Positions 59,368-64,000 of a stretch of 64,000 nt of DNA are shown here, in pieces; the first letter of the stretch is position 1; each line of letters begins with the position of its first letter. The stretch is from Psychromarinibacter sp048262455 (GTDB taxonomy: Bacteria; Pseudomonadota; Alphaproteobacteria; Rhodobacterales; Rhodobacteraceae), in contig JBLXFD010000013.1 of assembly GCA_048262455.1 (NCBI GenBank), positions 45,199 through 109,198 of the forward strand, read 5' to 3'. The notes beneath the pieces are model-generated. The model had not been told where the DNA came from and did no database searches. It worked only from the letters and a program-made list of their open reading frames with translations. The position numbers were made by a program, and so were the translations under genes.

Positions 59368-59535
59368 GCGCCCCGCCCGGAACAGCCGCGTAGCGGCCCG
59401 GGCAGCGCACGGCCGCCCCTTCGGCCGGGCGCTTCGTCACCGTCTGCGCGCGCACCGGGGTCACGGGGAAGCGGCACGATAAAGCTTAGACCCCAACCGA
59501 AACAGCGCCCGCCCGCGGCCGCGCGCTGCCCTCTG
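59368..59535 (+). repeat. Structured 170-bp repeat, family 1, copy 4
   Basis: 168 bp, 50 bp after copy 3, ending 13 bp before the coxD stop codon, exactly the distance that copy 2 keeps from the ketosynthase stop codon. Inner stem GGGGTC/GACCCC (59457-59462, 59489-59494) encloses GATAAA. Long-range helix GGGCAGCGCACGGCCGC against GCGGCCGCGCGCTGCCC has a single difference. Block GCTTCGTCACCGTCTGCGCG and CCCTCTG end conserved. Confidence 0.8.
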
Positions 59536-59548
59536 TTCCCAGCGGCAT

Positions 59549-60460
59549 TCACGCCGGCGCCAGCCCCGCGCGCACCTCTTCCAGCAGCCGCCGCGCCTCG
59601 GCGCCCTGGATGCGGGCGATGTCGTCCTGGTACTTCAGGATCGCCCCCAGCGTGTCGGCGATCACCTCGGGACTCAGCGTCACCACGTCCAGCGCCAGCA
59701 GGCACTTGGCCCAGTCGATGGTCTCCGCCACCCCCGGCTTCTTGAACAGGTCCTCGGTGCGCAGGCGCTGGACGAAGGCCACCACCTCGCGCGACAGGGT
59801 CTCTGCCGCCTCGGGGGCGCGCGCCGAGAGGATCTCCAGCTCGCGCTCGAAGCCGGGGTAGTCGACCCAGTGGTAGAGGCAGCGGCGCTTGAGCGCGTCG
59901 TGCACCTCGCGGGTCCGGTTCGAGGTGAGGATCACGATCGGCGGCTCCGGCGCGGCGATCGGGCCGAGTTCGGGGATCGTCACCTGGAAGTCCGACAGCG
60001 CCTCCAGCAGGAAGGCCTCGAAGGGCTCGTCGGTGCGGTCCAGCTCGTCGATCAGCAGGACGGGCGGGCCGCCGGGCTGGGGGCGCATGGCCTCCAGCAG
60101 CGGGCGGGCGATCAGATAGTCCTCGGTGAACAGCTCGGCCTTCAGCGCGCCCCGGTCGGCGCCCCCCGCGGCCTCGGCGGTGCGGATCGCGATCATCTGC
60201 TCGGCGAAGTTCCACTCGTAGACCGCGCTGGAGGCGTCGAGCCCCTCGTAGCACTGCAGCCGGATCAGCCGGCGGCCCAGCCCGGCGGCCAGCGCGCGGG
60301 CGATCTCGGTCTTGCCGACGCCCGCCTCGCCCTCGAGGAACAGCGGCCGCCCGAGTTTGAGCGCCAGGAAAACCACGGTGCCCAGCGGCCGGCCGCAGAC
60401 GTAGTCCTGCCCTGCGAGCATCTGCTGCACGGCGTCGATGGAAGTCGGGAGTTCGGTCAA
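59549..60460 (-). CDS. coxD: AAA+ ATPase CoxD/MoxR family
   Basis: 303 residues. TTG start at 60460 with GAGGAG seven bases upstream gives MTELPTSIDAVQQMLAGQDY, the CoxD N-terminus; an ATG 12 codons upstream has no ribosome site. Walker A FLEGEAGVGKTEIARALA near residue 44-51, sensor-related YEGLDASSAVYEWNFAEQ, Walker B VLLIDELDRTDEPFEAFLLE and sensor 1 VILTSNRTREVHDALKRRCL. CoxD is the chaperone ATPase of the CO dehydrogenase/Mo-hydroxylase maturation pair CoxD-CoxE. First gene of the cluster. Confidence 0.9.
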   Translation of the reverse strand: MTELPTSIDAVQQMLAGQDYVCGRPLGTVVFLALKLGRPLFLEGEAGVGKTEIARALAAGLGRRLIRLQCYEGLDASSAVYEWNFAEQMIAIRTAEAAGGADRGALKAELFTEDYLIARPLLEAMRPQPGGPPVLLIDELDRTDEPFEAFLLEALSDFQVTIPELGPIAAPEPPIVILTSNRTREVHDALKRRCLYHWVDYPGFERELEILSARAPEAAETLSREVVAFVQRLRTEDLFKKPGVAETIDWAKCLLALDVVTLSPEVIADTLGAILKYQDDIARIQGAEARRLLEEVRAGLAPA

Positions 60461-60610
60461 GCAAGTCTCCTCTCGGCTTGTGGGCGATGGGGGCACGGGG
60501 CGCGGCGGGGGTCAAGGGGGGCTTGGTGCGGGGGGTGTCTAGGTTGGACAGCGGCGGCGCTTCGACCCGCAACGCCATCCGTCGCCGCGCGCCCCCACCG
60601 ACGCTGGATC

Positions 60611-60784
60611 GGCTCCCCCGGCCCGAATAGCGGCAAACCCGCCGGGCCAGCGGCGGCCCGCCCCCCGGCCTGCCGCTTCGTCACCGTTTGCTCGGCGCAA
60701 GGAGGTCTCGGCGGAGCGGCGGGATAAAGCGAGGACCTCAGCCGTTGCAGCGGCATCCCACGGGCCGCCGCTGGCCCGTCTTGC
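60611..60784 (+). repeat. Structured 170-bp repeat, family 1, copy 5
   Basis: 174 bp in the 426-bp gap between divergent coxD and abrB. Most diverged copy, yet its long-range helix is perfect over 17 bases (60644-60660 with 60761-60777) with a sequence different from copies 1 and 2 on both arms. Inner stem GAGGTC/GACCTC (60702-60707, 60734-60739) encloses GGGATAAA. Block GCTTCGTCACCGTTTGCTCG conserved; the end reads CCCGTCTTG. The rest of the gap (60461-60610, 60785-60886) holds no gene. Confidence 0.78.
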
Positions 60785-60886
60785 GCTTCAACACACGATC
60801 CATCTGAATTCCACCCCCACCCCCGCCTCCTTCACCAATTCACCACCCCACTTGCACCTTCCCGCGAGACGGGATTATTCAGCCCC

Positions 60887-61930
60887 ATGGCCATTTTCAC
60901 CGCTGACCGCGCCCGCGCCGTGCTTGCCGCTGCCCTGGGCACGGCGGTGTTCGTCTGGCTGGGCCTGCCGCTGCCGGTGCTGCTGGGTCCGATCATCGGC
61001 TGCCTCATCTTCGCGCTTGCCGGCGCGAGGATGGAGGGGATGGGCCTTCTGGGCACGGCGATGCGCACGATCCTCGGCGTCGCCATCGGCGCCAGCATCA
61101 CCCCCGACCTGGTGCGCGAACTGCCCGGCTACGCACCGACCCTTGTGCTGATCCCGCTGTTCATCCTGCTCACCGGGGGCATCGGCTACGTGCTGCTGCG
61201 GCGGGTCATGCGCTTCGACCACCCCACCGCCTTCTACTCGGCCATGCCGGGGGGGCTGCAGGACATGCTGATCTTCGGCGAGGAGGCCGGCGGCGATGTG
61301 CGTGCGCTGGCGCTGATCCACGCGACGCGGGTGCTGGTGGTCGTCTCGGTGGCGCCGCTGCTGCTGACCCTGCTCTACGACCTGGACCTGACCGCGCGCC
61401 CCGGCGCGGCGGCGGTGGACCTGCCGTGGCAGGACCTGGCGCTGATGGGCCTCGCCGCGCTGGTGGGCTGGAAGGGGGCAGAGCGGCTGGGGATCTCCGG
61501 CGCCTCGATCATCGGGCCGATGATCGTCACCGCGGCGCTGACCCTCGGCGGCTTCATCACCCACCGCCCGCCGGCAGAGATGATCTGGGCCGCGCAGTTC
61601 TTCATCGGCCTCGCCCTGGGCGCCGCCTACACCGGCATCACGGCGCGCGAGCTGCGGGTGGACGTGGGCGCGGGGCTGGCCTTCGCGGTGCTGCTCTCGG
61701 CCATCAGCCTGGTGTTCATCGAGGCGGTGATCTGGCTCAGCCCCGCGGGCGACCTGGAAGTGATGCTCTCCTTCCTGCCCGGCGGCCAGGGCGAAATGGT
61801 GGTGGTGGCGCTGGTGGCGGGGGCCGACCTTGCCTTCGTGGTCACCCACCACCTGCTGCGGGTCTTCACGGTGATCCTGCTGGCGCCGGTGGTGTCACGC
61901 CTTGTCGCACGGTACTGGCCGCCCGGCTGA
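60887..61930 (+). CDS. AbrB family membrane protein (duplicated AbrB transporter domain)
   Basis: 347 residues with about ten hydrophobic helices in two similar halves. First half: LPLPVLLGPIIGCLIFALAG and MRTILGVAIGASITPDLVRE; second half: GISGASIIGPMIVTAALTLG and AAQFFIGLALGAAYTGITAR. FYSAMPGGLQDMLIFGEEAG and MLSFLPGGQGEMVVVALVAG are the two copies of the family-defining PGG motif. The family is annotated AbrB or ammonia monooxygenase-like transporter; substrate unknown (regulator of aidB expression in E. coli). Weak ribosome site. Followed after 53 bp by gcdH on the same strand. Confidence 0.87.
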   Translation: MAIFTADRARAVLAAALGTAVFVWLGLPLPVLLGPIIGCLIFALAGARMEGMGLLGTAMRTILGVAIGASITPDLVRELPGYAPTLVLIPLFILLTGGIGYVLLRRVMRFDHPTAFYSAMPGGLQDMLIFGEEAGGDVRALALIHATRVLVVVSVAPLLLTLLYDLDLTARPGAAAVDLPWQDLALMGLAALVGWKGAERLGISGASIIGPMIVTAALTLGGFITHRPPAEMIWAAQFFIGLALGAAYTGITARELRVDVGAGLAFAVLLSAISLVFIEAVIWLSPAGDLEVMLSFLPGGQGEMVVVALVAGADLAFVVTHHLLRVFTVILLAPVVSRLVARYWPPG

Positions 61931-61983
61931 TTGCGCGGCCGGTGCGGCTGGCGTAAAGACCCTGCAGCCAAGGAGGATCCGCC

Positions 61984-63195
<1,212 letters not shown>

Positions 63196-63204
<9 letters not shown>

Positions 63205-63256
63205 CGGGATTTTTCTGACGCGGGCTTCTGACGGCGGGAGCGGCCGGCGGCCGCTC
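63196..63256 (+). repeat. Triplicated stop-codon segment and terminator hairpin after gcdH
   Basis: TTTTTCTGACG occurs at 63196-63206 (contains the gcdH stop) and 63211-63221, and a shorter CTTCTGACGG follows at 63225-63234. GAGCGGCC-GGC-GGCCGCTC (63238-63256) then forms an eight-base-pair stem, followed by TCCGTTCC. Likely a slippage duplication next to a terminator. Confidence 0.5.
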
Positions 63257-63274
63257 TCCGTTCCGCCGCAGGGA

Positions 63275-63463
63275 TCAGGCGGCGCGGGCGACCGGCTGGT
63301 TGTCGGCAATCATGTCGTCGAAGGCGAAGAGATTGGTGATGTCTTCCTGCGGCGCGGCAGCGCGCAGGACCTGCAGCGCCGGGCGGCGGTGATGCAGCTG
63401 CTGGCGGGCACGGGCGGCGAGGATCTCGAGACGGTTGGCGCGGGCTTTCTGGATCATGGTCAT
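63275..63463 (-). CDS. Small basic protein, 62 residues
   Basis: ATG 63463 (or the ATG two codons later) with AAGGAACG upstream. N-terminal half basic and helical (MIQKARANRLEILAARARQQ, LHHRRPALQVLRAA), C-terminal half acidic (EDITNLFAFDDMIADNQPVA). It follows another small gene by 33 bp on the same strand, probably one transcript. No signal peptide or membrane segment. I do not recognise the family; the charge split suggests binding to nucleic acid or to a partner, which is speculation. Confidence 0.6.
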   Translation of the reverse strand: MTMIQKARANRLEILAARARQQLHHRRPALQVLRAAAPQEDITNLFAFDDMIADNQPVARAA

Positions 63464-63495
63464 GGTATCGTTCCTTCGTTTCTTGATTGATTTGT

Positions 63496-63636
63496 TCAGC
63501 GAGGGGAGGACTGCAGCAGGTCGGCCCCGAACAGCTGCATCAGCTCTTCCCGGGTCACCGGCGCCGCGATGGGCATCTCCACAGCGTCGGGCTGGGTCTG
63601 GAGGAACTGCCTGGCAATGTTCAGAATAACGCTCAT
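63496..63636 (-). CDS. Small protein, 46 residues
   Basis: ATG 63636 after GGGAAG. Sequence begins MSVILNIARQFLQTQPDAVE and continues MPIAAPVTREELMQLFGADL; one amphipathic N-terminal helix and a second helical segment, no Cys. First of two small co-oriented genes preceding AT-rich DNA. I do not recognise it. Ribosome site and codon use resemble its neighbours. Confidence 0.6.
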   Translation of the reverse strand: MSVILNIARQFLQTQPDAVEMPIAAPVTREELMQLFGADLLQSSPR

Positions 63637-63711
63637 GTTCGTCTTCCCGTTCTCGCTTGCCCCACATTCAGATATACGGGGGGTGGTTGCGGCGAGTTTC
63701 AGCTGACGGGG

Positions 63712-63730
63712 AAAAAGTTCGGAACTTTTT
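63712..63730. promoter_or_regulatory. Perfect AAAAAGTTC-G-GAACTTTTT palindrome in AT-rich DNA
   Basis: A 19-bp odd palindrome 76 bp upstream of the small-gene pair, inside the most AT-rich stretch of the window (63700-63830, with ctttatatatattctatgatg at about 63754-63774). It may be an operator for the small genes or a bidirectional terminator. No gene is visible between 63637 and 63878. Confidence 0.45.
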
Positions 63731-63878
63731 GCGGAAAATGGTTAAATACCTGTTCTTTATATATATTCTATGATGAAGAACAGCTAGATTTCAGCTTGCC
63801 GTGGTTGCTTGGAACACTTTTTTCCGCGCTGTGCCCCAGTGCACGGCGGATCGGCGCCGGTCCAAAAGCCGCTTACTA

Positions 63879-64000
63879 GAGCGGGATGACGCTCACCCGA
63901 ATCCCTGGGGATTCCCAGAACGCCCTTCTTCTGATTCCGTCTTCCCAGGTCAGCTCCGGAGGGGATCGGATGAGCAGAGCACTGTCGATGGACTTGCGGG
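63879..64000 (+). mobile_element. Left end of an IS630-type insertion sequence (continues past window)
   Basis: Directly after CTTACTA, the sequence GAGCGGGATGACGCTCACCC looks like a terminal inverted repeat adjoining a TA, the IS630/Tc1 target. A transposase-like start follows 90 bp later. The right end lies outside the window, so neither the second repeat nor the TA duplication can be verified. Confidence 0.55.
63970..64000 (+). CDS. IS630-family transposase, 5' fragment
   Basis: Only ten residues are visible: MSRALSMDLR, from ATG 63970 with GGAGGGGATCGG upstream. The MxxALSxDLR opening leads in IS630-family proteins into RERV and a helix-turn-helix. The assignment rests on this motif and on the terminal-repeat-like DNA before it, so confidence is moderate. 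Confidence 0.5.
   Translation, partial: MSRALSMDLR

Overview
The window is chromosomal DNA of a high-GC alphaproteobacterium, most probably Rhodobacteraceae (Rhodobacter/Roseobacter group). This rests on a CtaD very close in sequence and motif layout to the Rhodobacter enzyme, a CtrA cell-cycle regulator beside its DUF1153 partner SciP, an Aap-type amino-acid ABC transporter, an OlsB-type ornithine-lipid acyltransferase, and gene ends decorated with AAATA...GGGG palindromic repeats of a type I associate with roseobacters. Apart from the right edge it reads as ordinary chromosome with tightly packed genes.

Layout. 1-8.4 kb: a minus-strand unit of an aminotransferase, Aap-type binding protein, two permeases, an enolase-superfamily enzyme and the ATPase, followed by a sugar-isomerase-like TIM barrel and a VOC protein (amino-acid or hydroxy-amino-acid uptake and breakdown). 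8.5-17.3 kb: a fused beta-oxidation enzyme, a DUF475 membrane protein, Uup, OlsB, MsrB, BamE, YceD, HisI, an IscU-like protein and a 40-residue membrane peptide. 17.4-18 kb: an unusual stretch without a supportable gene. 18-24.8 kb: recG-ligA, sciP-ctrA, mnmA. 25.2-30.5 kb: an lpxD-like/ACP/ketosynthase lipid unit, then an L,D-transpeptidase divergent from a YcbK-like (DUF882) protein. 30.6-33.9 kb: moeA-mobB-mobA-fdhD. 34-37 kb: quinone reductase, class II aldolase, thiolase. 37-41.1 kb: a 1359-residue secreted protein with a von Willebrand type D domain. 41.5-46 kb: tRNA-Leu(GAG), a peptidoglycan-binding protein, lipB, a 26-residue membrane peptide and ctaD. 46-53.8 kb: DUF2244, a glycosyltransferase-like protein, aminopeptidase P, DUF427, a ClC channel, a GlcD-type dehydrogenase and a PGPGW-like membrane protein. 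53.7-60.5 kb: a CoxD/CoxE/XdhC/MPT-binding set for molybdenum-hydroxylase maturation, interrupted by an OmpA-family protein. 60.9-63.6 kb: AbrB-like permease, glutaryl-CoA dehydrogenase, two small genes. 63.9 kb to the end: the start of an IS630-type element.

The most interesting signal is not a protein. Five copies of a roughly 170-bp element (24816, 25039, 59151, 59368, 60611, all in the same orientation) occupy three intergenic gaps. They share fixed single-stranded-looking blocks (GCTTC..., GATAAA, terminal CCCTCTG) while their helices change sequence with compensating changes on both sides. That is the signature of a conserved folded RNA or folded single-stranded DNA, and I do not recognise the family. 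Two further gene-end palindrome families, a tandem 10-bp operator-like array at 17.35 kb and twin hairpins upstream of the YcbK-like gene are also described.
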